Shown here one piece after another: positions 17,459-26,066 of a DNA stretch of 64,000 nucleotides. The notes under the pieces were generated by a model. It was not told where the DNA came from. It made no database searches and saw nothing but the letters and a program-made list of their open reading frames with translations. Both the position numbers and the translations under genes were made by a program. The stretch comes from Polycyclovorans sp. GTDB taxonomy: Bacteria > Pseudomonadota > Gammaproteobacteria > Nevskiales > Nevskiaceae. Position 1 is the first letter of the stretch. Each line of letters begins with the position of its first letter. The stretch is taken from contig PAKU01000019.1 of the NCBI GenBank assembly GCA_002706265.1, positions 77,858 to 141,857 on the forward strand, given 5' to 3'.

Positions 17459-19002
17459 CCGCCGACTGGATTGCGCTGGACCACGCCGCCACCACGCCAT
17501 TGGCGCCCGGTGTGTTCGAGGCGATGCGGCCGTGGCTGGACAACGCGGTCGGCAATCCTGCGTCGGACCATCGTGCCGGCCGGGCGGCGAGGGCCGCGGT
17601 CGAGGCGGCGCGCGCGGCGGTGGCGCGCTTGGTCGGGGCCCCGGCCGACAGTCTGATCTGGACCAGCGGCGCGACCGAGTCGATCAACCTGGCGATCAAG
17701 GGCGCGTTGGAATTCGACGGCCGCGCGCCGGCGCACGTGATCAGCTCGCGAATCGAGCACCGTGCCACGCTCGACACCCTGCGCTGGGTGGCGGGCCAAG
17801 GTCACAAGGTGAGCCTGCTGAGCCCGGACGCGCGGGGCACGATCAGCATCGAGGCGGTGCTCGCGGCGTTGACGCCGGCGACGCGTCTCGTGAGCCTGAT
17901 GTGGGTGAACAACGAGCTGGGCACCTGCACCGACATGCCCGCGCTGGCCGCCGCCTTGCGCGCCCGCGGGGTGCTGTTGCACGTCGATGCGGCGCAGGCG
18001 GCGGGCTGGTTGCCGATCGATCTTGAAACCATGCCCATCGATCTGCTGTCGCTGTCCGCCCATAAGCTGGGCGGGCCCAAGGGCATCGGCGCGCTGTACG
18101 TCTGCCGCAGGCCACGGGTGCGGCTCAGCCCGCTGCTGCACGGCGGCGGCCAGGAGCAGGGCATGCGCTCGGGCACTCTGGCGACCCACCAGATCGTCGG
18201 CTTTGGCGCCGCGGCGACGCGGCGAATGGCGCAGCGCGAGGCGCTCGCCGCCGACGTGTTGCGATTGCGCGACCAATTGGCGGCGCAGTTGCAGGCGGGC
18301 ATTCCCGATCTGCTGCGCAACAGCCCGGTTTCCGGCAGTCCGCACATTCTCAACGTCAGCGTGCCGGGGGTGGATGGCGAAAGTCTGCGCGCCAGCCTGC
18401 CGGACCTGTTGTTTTCCAGTGGCTCGGCCTGCTCTTCGGCCACGCGCGAGCCCTCGTTCGTGCTGCGCGCTCTGGGCCATGACGACCCCCTGGCCGATGC
18501 CTCGCTGCGGCTGTCGCTGGGCGAGGGCAGTTGCGACGCAGAGGTGCAGGCCGGTGCCGCGCAGATCATCGCGGCGGCCACGCGGCTGCGCGATTTTGCC
18601 GCCGGCTTACCGCCGCCCGCCGTGACCGGACTGGACAATCTGTATGGCTATTCGCCTGCCGTCTGGCAGCGTTTTTGCGCGGCGGACGCGGTCGGCAGTC
18701 TGGCGGGCGAGGGGGTTCACGCGGCAAAAGCCACCTCGCGCGCTGACGGCGCCTGGTTGGAGATCGGCGTGCAGATCACCCAGGAGCGTGTGGTGGCCGC
18801 GCGTTACCGGGGTGTGGGGTGCCCGGTGACGCTGGCCGCCGGGCAATGGTTTGCGGAACAAATCACCGGTGCCGACGTCTCAACCTTGCAGCGGCCGTGG
18901 CTTTTGGACGTGCGCAACGCGCTTGAAATCGCCCCGGAGAAGTCCCACTGTGCTGTGATGGTTGATGATCTGGCGCGGGCCCTCTGGTCCACGCCGCCGT
19001 GA
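17455..19002 (+). CDS. Cysteine desulfurase fused to a degenerate IscU/NifU-like domain
   Basis: 515 residues. Residues 1-385 form a second NifS-family desulfurase with H102, PLP lysine K204 (SAHKLGGPKG) and active-site C326 (SSGSAC), so it looks catalytically complete. Residues about 396-515 resemble the IscU scaffold: RYRGVGC with C456 matches the second scaffold Cys, and EKSHC with H498/C499 matches the His-Cys pair. The first scaffold Cys and its nearby Asp are missing (ATSRADGAW where IscU has ACGDV). The fused domain could dock the enzyme, accept sulfur or bind metal in a new way. It probably cannot hold a normal [2Fe-2S] cluster. The start overlaps the previous stop as ATGA, so the two desulfurases are likely made together. 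The desulfurase call is firm; the IscU relationship is by eye. Confidence 0.85.
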   Translation: MTADWIALDHAATTPLAPGVFEAMRPWLDNAVGNPASDHRAGRAARAAVEAARAAVARLVGAPADSLIWTSGATESINLAIKGALEFDGRAPAHVISSRIEHRATLDTLRWVAGQGHKVSLLSPDARGTISIEAVLAALTPATRLVSLMWVNNELGTCTDMPALAAALRARGVLLHVDAAQAAGWLPIDLETMPIDLLSLSAHKLGGPKGIGALYVCRRPRVRLSPLLHGGGQEQGMRSGTLATHQIVGFGAAATRRMAQREALAADVLRLRDQLAAQLQAGIPDLLRNSPVSGSPHILNVSVPGVDGESLRASLPDLLFSSGSACSSATREPSFVLRALGHDDPLADASLRLSLGEGSCDAEVQAGAAQIIAAATRLRDFAAGLPPPAVTGLDNLYGYSPAVWQRFCAADAVGSLAGEGVHAAKATSRADGAWLEIGVQITQERVVAARYRGVGCPVTLAAGQWFAEQITGADVSTLQRPWLLDVRNALEIAPEKSHCAVMVDDLARALWSTPP

Positions 19003-19016
19003 ATGGAGTTTCTGCG

Positions 19017-19370
19017 ATGAATGACACCCCGACCCAATCCGCCCCCGAAGCCGTTTCCCTTACGGCGTCCGCCGCCAAGCGCATCCAGCAGCAACTGGCA
19101 CGGCGCGGCAGCGGCCTCGGCCTGCGGGTGGGGGTGAAGCGGTCGGGCTGTTCAGGCTGGGCCTACACCCTCGATTACGCTGACGCGGTGGGTTCTGACG
19201 ACACGGTGTTCGAATCGCACGATGCCAAGGTGGTGGTAGCCCGTCCGCACCTTGAACAATTGAGTGGCATCACCGTTGATTTTCAGCGTGACGGTCTGAA
19301 CGAGCGCTTTGCCTTCATCAACCCCAACGTGAAAGGCACCTGCGGCTGCGGGGAAAGCTTCGCGGTCTGA
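19017..19370 (+). CDS. A-type Fe-S carrier protein (IscA/ErpA family)
   Basis: 117 residues. A-type carriers bind iron or Fe-S clusters and hand them to target proteins. The three ligand cysteines are present: C45 (KRSGCSGWAY) and C109/C111 (GTCGCGESF). A short N-terminal extension precedes the core. An in-frame GTG at 18999 overlaps the upstream stop, but the ATG at 19017 has GGAG 8 bases ahead and is preferred. It lies 14 bases after the desulfurase-IscU fusion and completes the three-gene set. I cannot tell IscA from ErpA by sequence alone. Confidence 0.9.
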   Translation: MNDTPTQSAPEAVSLTASAAKRIQQQLARRGSGLGLRVGVKRSGCSGWAYTLDYADAVGSDDTVFESHDAKVVVARPHLEQLSGITVDFQRDGLNERFAFINPNVKGTCGCGESFAV

Positions 19371-19490
19371 AGCTGGCGCGACGGCGGCGTCGTCAGACCT
19401 GGCGGGCCGCAATGGCTTGAAGGTCCGCCGACCGTCAGTTTTTTCGAGAGATTCAGTGTCTCTTCGGCCCGTGTGCCGTGGGTCGCCGGT

Positions 19491-19496
19491 TATACT
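19491..19496 (+). promoter_or_regulatory. Possible -10 element of the ndk operon
   Basis: TATACT at 19491-19496 lies 72 bases before the ndk start, in a 198-base gap after the A-type carrier gene. No good -35 hexamer is visible, so support is limited. Confidence 0.35.
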
Positions 19497-19568
19497 TTGG
19501 GGCTTTCTTGATCGCGTTCCGCGCTGGCGGGTGCGATCTCCCTACCGTTTATCCCCAAGGAGTGACCC

Positions 19569-20000
19569 GTGGCTGTTGAACGTACGCTGTCGATTATCAA
19601 GCCCGATGCCGTGGCGAAGAATCACATTGGCGAGATCATCGCGCGTTTTGAAAAAGCGGGCCTCAAGCCCGTCGCCAGCCGCCTGATGCATCTGACCGAT
19701 GCCGAAGCCGGCGGCTTTTATGCCGTTCACGCCGAGCGCCCCTTTTTCAAGGACCTGGTGAGCTTCATGACCAGCGGGCCGGTGTTGGTGTCGGTGCTGG
19801 AAGGCGAGAACGCCGTGTCGGCCCATCGCGATCTGATGGGGGCGACCGACCCCAAGAAAGCCGCGCCGGGCACCATCCGTGCCGACTTTGCCGACAGCAT
19901 CGACGAGAACGCCGTGCACGGGTCCGACAGCCTCGAGAACGCAGCCGGCGAAATCGCCTACTTCTTCCGGGCCACCGAACTCTGCCCGCGGACCCGCTAA
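19569..20000 (+). CDS. ndk: Nucleoside diphosphate kinase
   Basis: 143 residues, the normal length. Ndk moves the gamma-phosphate between nucleoside triphosphates and diphosphates through a phospho-histidine. The catalytic His is about residue 117 in NAVHGSDS, and the N-terminus [15 protein letters not shown] is typical. It starts with GTG at 19569, with AAGGAG 8 bases upstream. It heads the conserved ndk-rlmN-pilF-rodZ-ispG-hisS-yfgM-bamB-der series. Confidence 0.98.
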   Translation: MAVERTLSIIKPDAVAKNHIGEIIARFEKAGLKPVASRLMHLTDAEAGGFYAVHAERPFFKDLVSFMTSGPVLVSVLEGENAVSAHRDLMGATDPKKAAPGTIRADFADSIDENAVHGSDSLENAAGEIAYFFRATELCPRTR

Positions 20001-20025
20001 GGCATTGATCGCACTGCCGCGCGCC

Positions 20026-21210
20026 ATGACCGAACCGACCCCTGCGCTGTCCACGCCAGCGGCTGCCAAGCCGCTGGCGGACGGGCGCCGCAACCTGTTC
20101 GGCATGGATCGCGTGCAGTTGCGGGACGCCTTCGAGGCCATGGGCGAAAAGCCGTTCCGAGCCGATCAGGTCATGCAGTGGATTTACCGGCGCGGCATCG
20201 GCGACTTTGAGGCCATGTCCAACCTCAGCAAACCCCTGCGTGAGCGTCTGCACGCGCATTTCGTGGTCGGCACGCCCGAAGCGGTGGCCGAACAGGTCTC
20301 GCGGGACGGCACCCGCAAATGGGGATTGCGCCTGGCCGGTGGCAACGCCATCGAGACCGTCTTCATCCCCGAGGGCGACAAGGCCGCCATCGAGCACACC
20401 GCCGGTCAGCCTCGGTATCGCGGCACCCTGTGCGTGTCGTCGCAGGTGGGGTGCGCGCTGGACTGCAGCTTTTGCTCCACCGCACAGCAGGGCTTCAACC
20501 GCAACATGACCACGGCGGAGATCATCGCCCAGGTCTGGTTTGCCGGAAAGCAGCTGCACTGTGATTTTCAGAACGAACGCGACATTTCCAACGTCGTGTT
20601 CATGGGCATGGGGGAACCGCTGGCCAATTACGGCGCGGTGCTGCCCGCCATCCGCATTCTGCTGGACGACTTCGGCTTTGGCCTGTCGAAGCGCCGTGTC
20701 ACCGTGTCGACCAGCGGCATGGTGCCGTTCATCGACCGGCTGCGCGAAGATGTGGATACCGCGCTGGCGGTCTCGCTGCACGCCCCCGTGGATGCCTTGC
20801 GTGACGAATTGGTGCCCATCAACCGCAAATATCCGATTCGCGAACTGATGGAGGCCTGCCGCCGCTACACCGCCGGCAAGGACCGCAAGTCGCACATCGT
20901 CTACGAGTACGTGATGCTCGATGGCGTCAACGACCAGCCGGCGCTGGCCCGCGACCTGGCCAAGCTGCTGGGCAATTTGCCCGCCAAGGTCAACCTGATT
21001 CCCTGGAACCCGTTCCCCGGCGCCCCGTACCGGACATCGCGACCCGAAACGGTCAAGGCCTTTGCCGACATCCTGCGCCAGAAGGGCATCGTCACCACCA
21101 CCCGCAAGACCCGCGGTGAAGACATTGATGCGGCCTGCGGGCAGTTGGTGGGCCAAGTGGCGTCCAAGCAGAAGAATCGCCTTCGCGGGATTCCGGTGGT
21201 GAGCCAGTGA
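20026..21210 (+). CDS. rlmN: Dual-specificity 23S rRNA/tRNA adenine-C2 methyltransferase RlmN
   Basis: 394 residues. A radical SAM enzyme that methylates A2503 of 23S rRNA and A37 of some tRNAs. The cluster-binding motif is C143-x3-C147-x2-C150 in GCALDCSFC. The two mechanistic cysteines of the family correspond to C136 (TLCVSSQ) and the Cys in DIDAACGQL near the end. The ATG at 20026 gives a typical length; the frame opens earlier inside ndk. Its last 25 codons are repeated, diverged, in the next small ORF. Confidence 0.97.
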   Translation: MTEPTPALSTPAAAKPLADGRRNLFGMDRVQLRDAFEAMGEKPFRADQVMQWIYRRGIGDFEAMSNLSKPLRERLHAHFVVGTPEAVAEQVSRDGTRKWGLRLAGGNAIETVFIPEGDKAAIEHTAGQPRYRGTLCVSSQVGCALDCSFCSTAQQGFNRNMTTAEIIAQVWFAGKQLHCDFQNERDISNVVFMGMGEPLANYGAVLPAIRILLDDFGFGLSKRRVTVSTSGMVPFIDRLREDVDTALAVSLHAPVDALRDELVPINRKYPIRELMEACRRYTAGKDRKSHIVYEYVMLDGVNDQPALARDLAKLLGNLPAKVNLIPWNPFPGAPYRTSRPETVKAFADILRQKGIVTTTRKTRGEDIDAACGQLVGQVASKQKNRLRGIPVVSQ

Positions 21211-21365
21211 CCGCCCGCAGGCCCGCCCGACTCGCCTTGCTCGCATCCCGGCCGCTGGCCGGGGCCCTGCTCGGTGGCGCGCGTGCGTCCGCCGGGCAGT
21301 GGGTGGGTCAGGTGGCGTCCCGGCAAGAGAACCGCCTCCGTGGCATTCCGGTGGTCGGTCGATGA
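21207..21365 (+). CDS. 52-codon ORF ending in a copy of the RlmN C-terminus
   Basis: This short frame starts with GTG inside the rlmN stop (GTGA) and ends in a TGA that overlaps the pilF ATG (ATGA). Its last 24 residues or so (GQWVGQVASRQENRLRGIPV plus VGR) match the RlmN end (GQLVGQVASKQKNRLRGIPV plus VSQ), while its first 30 residues are a different Ala/Leu/Arg-rich, possibly amphipathic stretch. It is in another frame from rlmN. It may be an ancient partial duplication, kept open because it couples translation from rlmN to pilF, or a real small protein. Whether it is expressed is unknown. Confidence 0.4.
   Translation: MTARRPARLALLASRPLAGALLGGARASAGQWVGQVASRQENRLRGIPVVGR
21288..21365 (+). 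repeat. Diverged duplicate of the 3' end of rlmN
   Basis: About 75 bases here (21291-21365) match the last 75 or so bases of rlmN (about 21137-21210). Shared runs include GTGGCGTCC and ATTCCGGTGGT. The encoded peptides agree at about 19 of 24 positions, with mostly synonymous or conservative differences, so the copy has diverged under some protein-level constraint or is not very old. Confidence 0.8.
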
Positions 21366-22111
21366 CGCCTTCGTGTCTGCTGCGGGTCGCCGGGTTGTGC
21401 GCGGTGCTGCTGCTGGTCGCCTGCGCAGGCTCGCCGGCGCTGGAGCCCGAAGCGCGGCGCGACTCGGCCGACATTCACTTCCAGTTGGGGGTCGAGCACC
21501 TGCGGCGCAATCAGTTCGGGCAGGCCGAGTCCAACCTGCGGCGCTCGCTTGACCTCAACGACCGCAGCGCCGACACGCATATGGCGATGGGGGTGTTGTT
21601 TCAGCAGACCAGCCGTCCGGCGATGGCCGAGCAGTCGTTCCGCAAGGCACTGGCGCTGTCACCCGACAATGCCTCGGTGCAGAACAACCTGGGCGTCTTT
21701 CTCTGCGAACGCGGCCAGCGGCAAGAAGGCGAACAATTGCTGCTCAAGGCGGCCCGCTCGTCGCGTTATCTGACCCCCGAGGCGGCCTGGACCAACGCGG
21801 CGGTCTGTATCCGTCCACTGGACAGCGCCCGCGCCGAGGGCTATCTGCGGCAGGCGCTGACGGTCAATCCCCTGTTTCCCGACGCGTTGATGCAGATGGC
21901 GTCGATCAGCCTGTCGCAGCAGGAATACCTGCGCAGTCGCGGTTTTCTGTCACGGTATGAGTCGATTGGACCGCCCCATCCGCAAACCCTGCTGATGCGC
22001 AGCCGCGTCGAGCGTGCGCTGGGCGACGTTGCGGCGGCACGCAAGTACCAACAACTGTTGATCACCACATTTCCCGAATCGCCTGAAGCCGAGCAGGCTG
22101 CCCAAGAATGA
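21362..22111 (+). CDS. pilF: Type IV pilus biogenesis lipoprotein PilF/PilW
   Basis: 249 residues. PilF is an outer-membrane lipoprotein that helps the PilQ secretin assemble. A lipoprotein signal (MTPSCLLRVAGLCAVLLLVAC) puts the lipidated Cys near residue 21. Tetratricopeptide repeats follow (HFQLGVEHLRRNQFGQAESN; NNLGVFLCERGQRQEGEQLL). The ATG at 21362 is the first that gives a proper signal. It overlaps rodZ by four bases. Confidence 0.93.
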   Translation: MTPSCLLRVAGLCAVLLLVACAGSPALEPEARRDSADIHFQLGVEHLRRNQFGQAESNLRRSLDLNDRSADTHMAMGVLFQQTSRPAMAEQSFRKALALSPDNASVQNNLGVFLCERGQRQEGEQLLLKAARSSRYLTPEAAWTNAAVCIRPLDSARAEGYLRQALTVNPLFPDALMQMASISLSQQEYLRSRGFLSRYESIGPPHPQTLLMRSRVERALGDVAAARKYQQLLITTFPESPEAEQAAQE

Positions 22112-23022
22112 CCTCAGATCCCGATCTTTCGCCTGATGAACTTGCCCCCGGCGCCTCGGCGCCGGCCAGCCCTCCTTCCGGGCCCGCATCACCGGGCGCG
22201 CAGCTCCGCCGTGCGCGCGAGGATGCGCACCTGACCCTGGAAGATTTCGCCGCGCAGACCAAGTTGTCGGTCGCCACCCTGCAAGCGCTGGAGGCCGACG
22301 ACTTTGGCGCCTTGCTGGAGCCGGTCTACGTTCGCGGCTATTACCGCAAGTGCGCGCGCTTGCTGGGCCTTTCCGAAGAGGGGCTGATCGCGGCTTATAA
22401 CGCCCGCGTGAAGCAGGCTCAGCCGCAGACCCCGGCGCGCATCCGGCTGTCGGCGGGCAGTGTGGAAAGCCGCAGCGGACTCGGTCGGGTGCTGGGGCTG
22501 GTGATCATGGCAATCATCATCGGCTTGCTGGCGTACCTGTGGTTCATGCGATCGACCACCGATCCACTGGCCGCGAGTACCGAAGTGCAGCGCGTGCCGG
22601 ACGTTGCCATCACGACCACGCCGGCGGTCACCGCCATGGCGAGGCCTGCATCCGAGCCCGAGCCAGAACCCACTGACGCGCCGGCTGAGACGACGGCGCC
22701 TGCCGCCGCGACGTCCGAGCCCGCCACGGGCGCAGCCACCGTCGCCGCGGCCGACGCCTTGGCCCGCGGTGGGCTGACGCTGAATCTGCAGTTTCGTGAA
22801 ACCTCCTGGGTCCGCATCAATGACGCCGAAGGGCGCGCGCTGATGAACGGATTGATGAACGGTGGCACCGCGCAGACCGTGAAGGAGGGCACACCGCCCC
22901 TGTCCGTGTTTTTCGGCAATGCCCCCGGCGTGGTGCTGGAATTCAACGGTCAGCCGGTGGACTTGGGCCCTTACACGCAAAGCAACCGCACCGCGCGGCT
23001 GACCTTGCCGCTGACGAACTGA
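22108..23022 (+). CDS. rodZ: Cytoskeletal protein RodZ
   Basis: 304 residues. RodZ anchors MreB to the inner membrane and helps set rod shape. The N-terminal helix-turn-helix domain is at about 30-100 ([22 protein letters not shown]), there is one membrane helix at about 127-147, then a Pro/Glu/Thr/Ala-rich periplasmic linker and the C-terminal DUF4115-type domain (about 225-304, [20 protein letters not shown]). ATGA overlap with pilF. Confidence 0.95.
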   Translation: MTSDPDLSPDELAPGASAPASPPSGPASPGAQLRRAREDAHLTLEDFAAQTKLSVATLQALEADDFGALLEPVYVRGYYRKCARLLGLSEEGLIAAYNARVKQAQPQTPARIRLSAGSVESRSGLGRVLGLVIMAIIIGLLAYLWFMRSTTDPLAASTEVQRVPDVAITTTPAVTAMARPASEPEPEPTDAPAETTAPAAATSEPATGAATVAAADALARGGLTLNLQFRETSWVRINDAEGRALMNGLMNGGTAQTVKEGTPPLSVFFGNAPGVVLEFNGQPVDLGPYTQSNRTARLTLPLTN

Positions 23023-23041
23023 GGCGAAGGAGTCCAACCCT

Positions 23042-24151
23042 ATGGTGATGCGCAGCGACCATCAGATTCAGCGCCGCCGCTCGCGCCCGGTGCGCGTGGG
23101 GCGCGTCACCGTGGGCGGTGATGCGCCGATCGCGGTGCAGACCATGACCAATACCGACACCGAGGACGTTGCGGCCACCATCGCCCAGGTTCTTTCCGCC
23201 CAGAAGGCCGGCGCCGATCTGGTGTGTATTTCGGTGCCCACCCTGGCGGCGGCCAAGGCGTTCGGTGAGATCAAGAAGGCCGTCGGCTATTTCCCGCTGA
23301 TTGCCGACATTCATTTCAACTACAAATGTGGTCTTGCCGCCGCCGAAGCGGGCGCCGACTGCCTGCGCATCAATCCCGGCAATATCGGCAACGAGCGCAA
23401 GGTGGACGAGATCGTCGCCTGCGCCAAGCACCACGGCATTCCCCTGCGCATCGGCGTGAATGCCGGATCGCTGGAGGCCGATCTGCAGGAGAAATACGGT
23501 GAGCCCAACTCCGACGCGCTGGTCGAGTCGGCAATGCGGCACATCGACCTGCTGCTGAAGCGGGACTTTCAGGCGTTCAAGGTCAGCCTCAAGGCGTCCG
23601 ACGTGTTCATGACCGTCGAGGCCTACCGCAAACTGGCGAGCCAGATCGAACAGCCGCTGCATCTGGGGATCACCGAGGCCGGCGGGTTGCGGGCCGGGGC
23701 GGTCAAGAGCGCCATCGGCCTTGGCATGCTGCTGGCCGAGGGCATTGGCGACACGCTGCGGGTGTCGCTGGCCGCAGACCCCATCGAGGAAGTCAAGGTC
23801 GGCTGGGACATTCTCAAGTCACTGCATCTGCGCAACCGGGGCATCAACCTGGTGGCCTGTCCGAGTTGCTCGCGGCAGAACTTCGATGTGGTCAAGGTCG
23901 TTGCCGAGCTGGAGAGCCGCTTCGACGACATCGACGAGCCGCTGGATCTGGCAGTCATCGGCTGCGTCGTCAACGGCCCGGGCGAGGCACGCGAGGCCGC
24001 CCTGGGCGTGGCCGGCGGTTATCCCAACTCGGTGTACGAGGACGGCAAGATCGCGCACAAAATCCACAACGACCAACTGGTTGACCGTCTGGAAGGGCTG
24101 GTGCGCGCCAAGCTGGCCGCGCGGCGCGCGGCGCGCGAGGGATCGGCGTGA
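23042..24151 (+). CDS. ispG: 4-hydroxy-3-methylbut-2-enyl diphosphate synthase IspG
   Basis: 369 residues. IspG is the [4Fe-4S] enzyme of the MEP isoprenoid pathway that opens methylerythritol cyclodiphosphate. The TIM-barrel part ([26 protein letters not shown]) and the Fe-S part with CPSC and CVVNGPGEA cysteines are intact. GGAG sits 9 bases before the ATG. Its function depends on Fe-S assembly, perhaps by the unusual desulfurase set upstream. It overlaps hisS by four bases. Confidence 0.98.
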   Translation: MVMRSDHQIQRRRSRPVRVGRVTVGGDAPIAVQTMTNTDTEDVAATIAQVLSAQKAGADLVCISVPTLAAAKAFGEIKKAVGYFPLIADIHFNYKCGLAAAEAGADCLRINPGNIGNERKVDEIVACAKHHGIPLRIGVNAGSLEADLQEKYGEPNSDALVESAMRHIDLLLKRDFQAFKVSLKASDVFMTVEAYRKLASQIEQPLHLGITEAGGLRAGAVKSAIGLGMLLAEGIGDTLRVSLAADPIEEVKVGWDILKSLHLRNRGINLVACPSCSRQNFDVVKVVAELESRFDDIDEPLDLAVIGCVVNGPGEAREAALGVAGGYPNSVYEDGKIAHKIHNDQLVDRLEGLVRAKLAARRAAREGSA

Positions 24152-25422
24152 AGCTGCAGTCGCTGCGCGGCTTCAATGATGTGCTGCCCAGCGAAACCGC
24201 CGTGTGGCAGCACGTGGAGCAGGTGGCCCGCGAAACCTTTGCCGCCTATGCCTATCAGGAAATTCGCACGCCGCTACTGGAACAGACCGCGCTGTTCAAG
24301 CGCGCCATCGGCGAGGTGACCGACGTCGTCGAAAAAGAGATGTTCAGCTTCGACGACCGCGAGGGCATGAACCTCAGCCTGCGACCGGAAGGCACGGCCA
24401 GTTGCGTGCGCGCCGGCCTTGAGCATGGTCTGCTCCACAACCAGCAGCAGCGGCTCTGGTACGCCGGTCCGATGTTTCGCCACGAACGCCCTCAGGCCGG
24501 GCGCTATCGTCAGTTTCACCAGTTGGGTGCCGAAGCCTTCGGCATGGCCGGGCCCGAGATCGACGTCGAGGTCATTGCCCTGTCGGCGCGCCTGCTCAAG
24601 CGGCTGGGGCTGCGCGACCTCACGCTGGAACTCAACTCGCTGGGCAGCGGCGACAGCCGCGCGCGCTACCGGCAGGCCTTGACCGAATTCCTCGACCGGC
24701 ATGTCGATGCGCTGGACGACGATTCAAAGCGGCGGCGGCTCAGCAATCCGCTGCGCGTGCTCGACAGCAAGGTGCCGCAGACCCAAGCCATTGTCCGCGA
24801 CGCACCGAGCCTGCTCGATGCCATGAGCCGTGACGACCGCGCCCACTTTGAGGGTGTGCAGCAGGGCCTCAGTGATCTGGGCATTGCCTGCGTGCTCAAT
24901 CCGCGTATCGTGCGTGGCCTCGACTATTACAGCCACACCGTGTTCGAGTGGACCACCACCGAGCTGGGCGCGCAGGGCACGGTCTGTGCCGGCGGGCGCT
25001 ACGACGGCTTGGTGGCGCAACTGGGGGGGCAGGCCAGTCCGGCAATCGGCTGGGCCTCGGGCATTGAACGGCTCATTCTGTTGATGAAGGCGCAGGGTCT
25101 GAATCTGCCGGATGCCGCACCCGATGTGGTGCTCTGCCCGGCCGATGCCGACTCGGCCCGGCCATTGCATCAGGTCGCGGAACAGCTGCGCGATGCAATG
25201 CCCAATGCCCGTATCCAGCTGTCGGTGGGTGGCAAGCTCAAGGCGCAGTTGAGCCGCGCCGCACGCAGTGGCGCGCGGTTTGCCGTGGTCATGGATGAGG
25301 CCGCGCGGCACGACGGCAAGGTTCACGTAAAATCATTTGCTCAAACCGAGGTCGCTGATGAATCAGTGGCCATCGACGGGCTCGCAGTCAAGCTGGCTGC
25401 CCGCCTCAACCTGGAAGGATAA
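24148..25422 (+). CDS. hisS: Histidyl-tRNA synthetase
   Basis: 424 residues, the usual bacterial length. A class II aminoacyl-tRNA synthetase that charges tRNA-His. Motif 2 region ([19 protein letters not shown]), the His-specific block ([14 protein letters not shown]) and motif 3 ([12 protein letters not shown]) are clear, with the anticodon-binding domain at about 325-424. It starts with GTG, overlapping the ispG stop as GTGA. Confidence 0.98.
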   Translation: MKLQSLRGFNDVLPSETAVWQHVEQVARETFAAYAYQEIRTPLLEQTALFKRAIGEVTDVVEKEMFSFDDREGMNLSLRPEGTASCVRAGLEHGLLHNQQQRLWYAGPMFRHERPQAGRYRQFHQLGAEAFGMAGPEIDVEVIALSARLLKRLGLRDLTLELNSLGSGDSRARYRQALTEFLDRHVDALDDDSKRRRLSNPLRVLDSKVPQTQAIVRDAPSLLDAMSRDDRAHFEGVQQGLSDLGIACVLNPRIVRGLDYYSHTVFEWTTTELGAQGTVCAGGRYDGLVAQLGGQASPAIGWASGIERLILLMKAQGLNLPDAAPDVVLCPADADSARPLHQVAEQLRDAMPNARIQLSVGGKLKAQLSRAARSGARFAVVMDEAARHDGKVHVKSFAQTEVADESVAIDGLAVKLAARLNLEG

Positions 25423-25427
25423 ACACC

Positions 25428-26066
25428 GTGGCAACGCACTACGACGACGAAGCGCAGGTCGACGCAATCAAAAGCTGGTGGAAGGAAAACTGGCTGGCGC
25501 TGGCGGGCGGGCTGGGCCTGGGCCTGGGTGCGATCTTCGGCTGGCAGGCCTATCAGCAGGCCGGTGACAGCCGTGCCGAGCGGGCCTCGCAGATGTATTC
25601 CGACCTGCGCAACGCCCAGGCCGATGCCCGCTCCGAGGCCGTCGCCGAGATTCGCCAAACGCTGGTCAACGATCTCGCCAAGACGCCGTACGCGTCATTG
25701 GCGCAGTTGCATTGGGCGGCGCAACTGGTCAAGGAAGAGCGCCCCGACGAAGCCCGCACCGCACTCGACTGGGTCGTGCAGAACAGCGGTGATGATGGCC
25801 TGAAAGCCTTGGCCCGCCTGCGGCTGGCGCGGGTGGATCTGCAAGCCGGCAATGTCGACGCCGCGCTGGCCGCGCTCAGCCCGGTCCCCAACGGCTTCGA
25901 GGGCCTGTACCTGGAACTCCGCGGCGATGCCTTGCTGCAAAAGGGCGACCGCGGCAATGCGCGCAGCGCCTACGACGAGGCACTGGCTGCAGTGGCACTC
26001 AACGCCCCATACCGTGGCGAACTGCAACGTAAACGTGACGATCTGAACGAGGCGTCCAGCTCATGA
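25428..26066 (+). CDS. yfgM: YfgM family periplasmic chaperone-like TPR protein
   Basis: 212 residues. YfgM is anchored in the inner membrane, associates with SecYEG and PpiD, and helps hand over periplasmic clients. It has the family N-terminus (DDEAQVDAIKSWWKENW), one membrane helix (about 24-42) and helical TPR-like repeats. It starts with GTG at 25428, with GGAAGGA overlapping the end of hisS. The last bases overlap bamB as ATGA. Confidence 0.94.
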   Translation: MATHYDDEAQVDAIKSWWKENWLALAGGLGLGLGAIFGWQAYQQAGDSRAERASQMYSDLRNAQADARSEAVAEIRQTLVNDLAKTPYASLAQLHWAAQLVKEERPDEARTALDWVVQNSGDDGLKALARLRLARVDLQAGNVDAALAALSPVPNGFEGLYLELRGDALLQKGDRGNARSAYDEALAAVALNAPYRGELQRKRDDLNEASSS

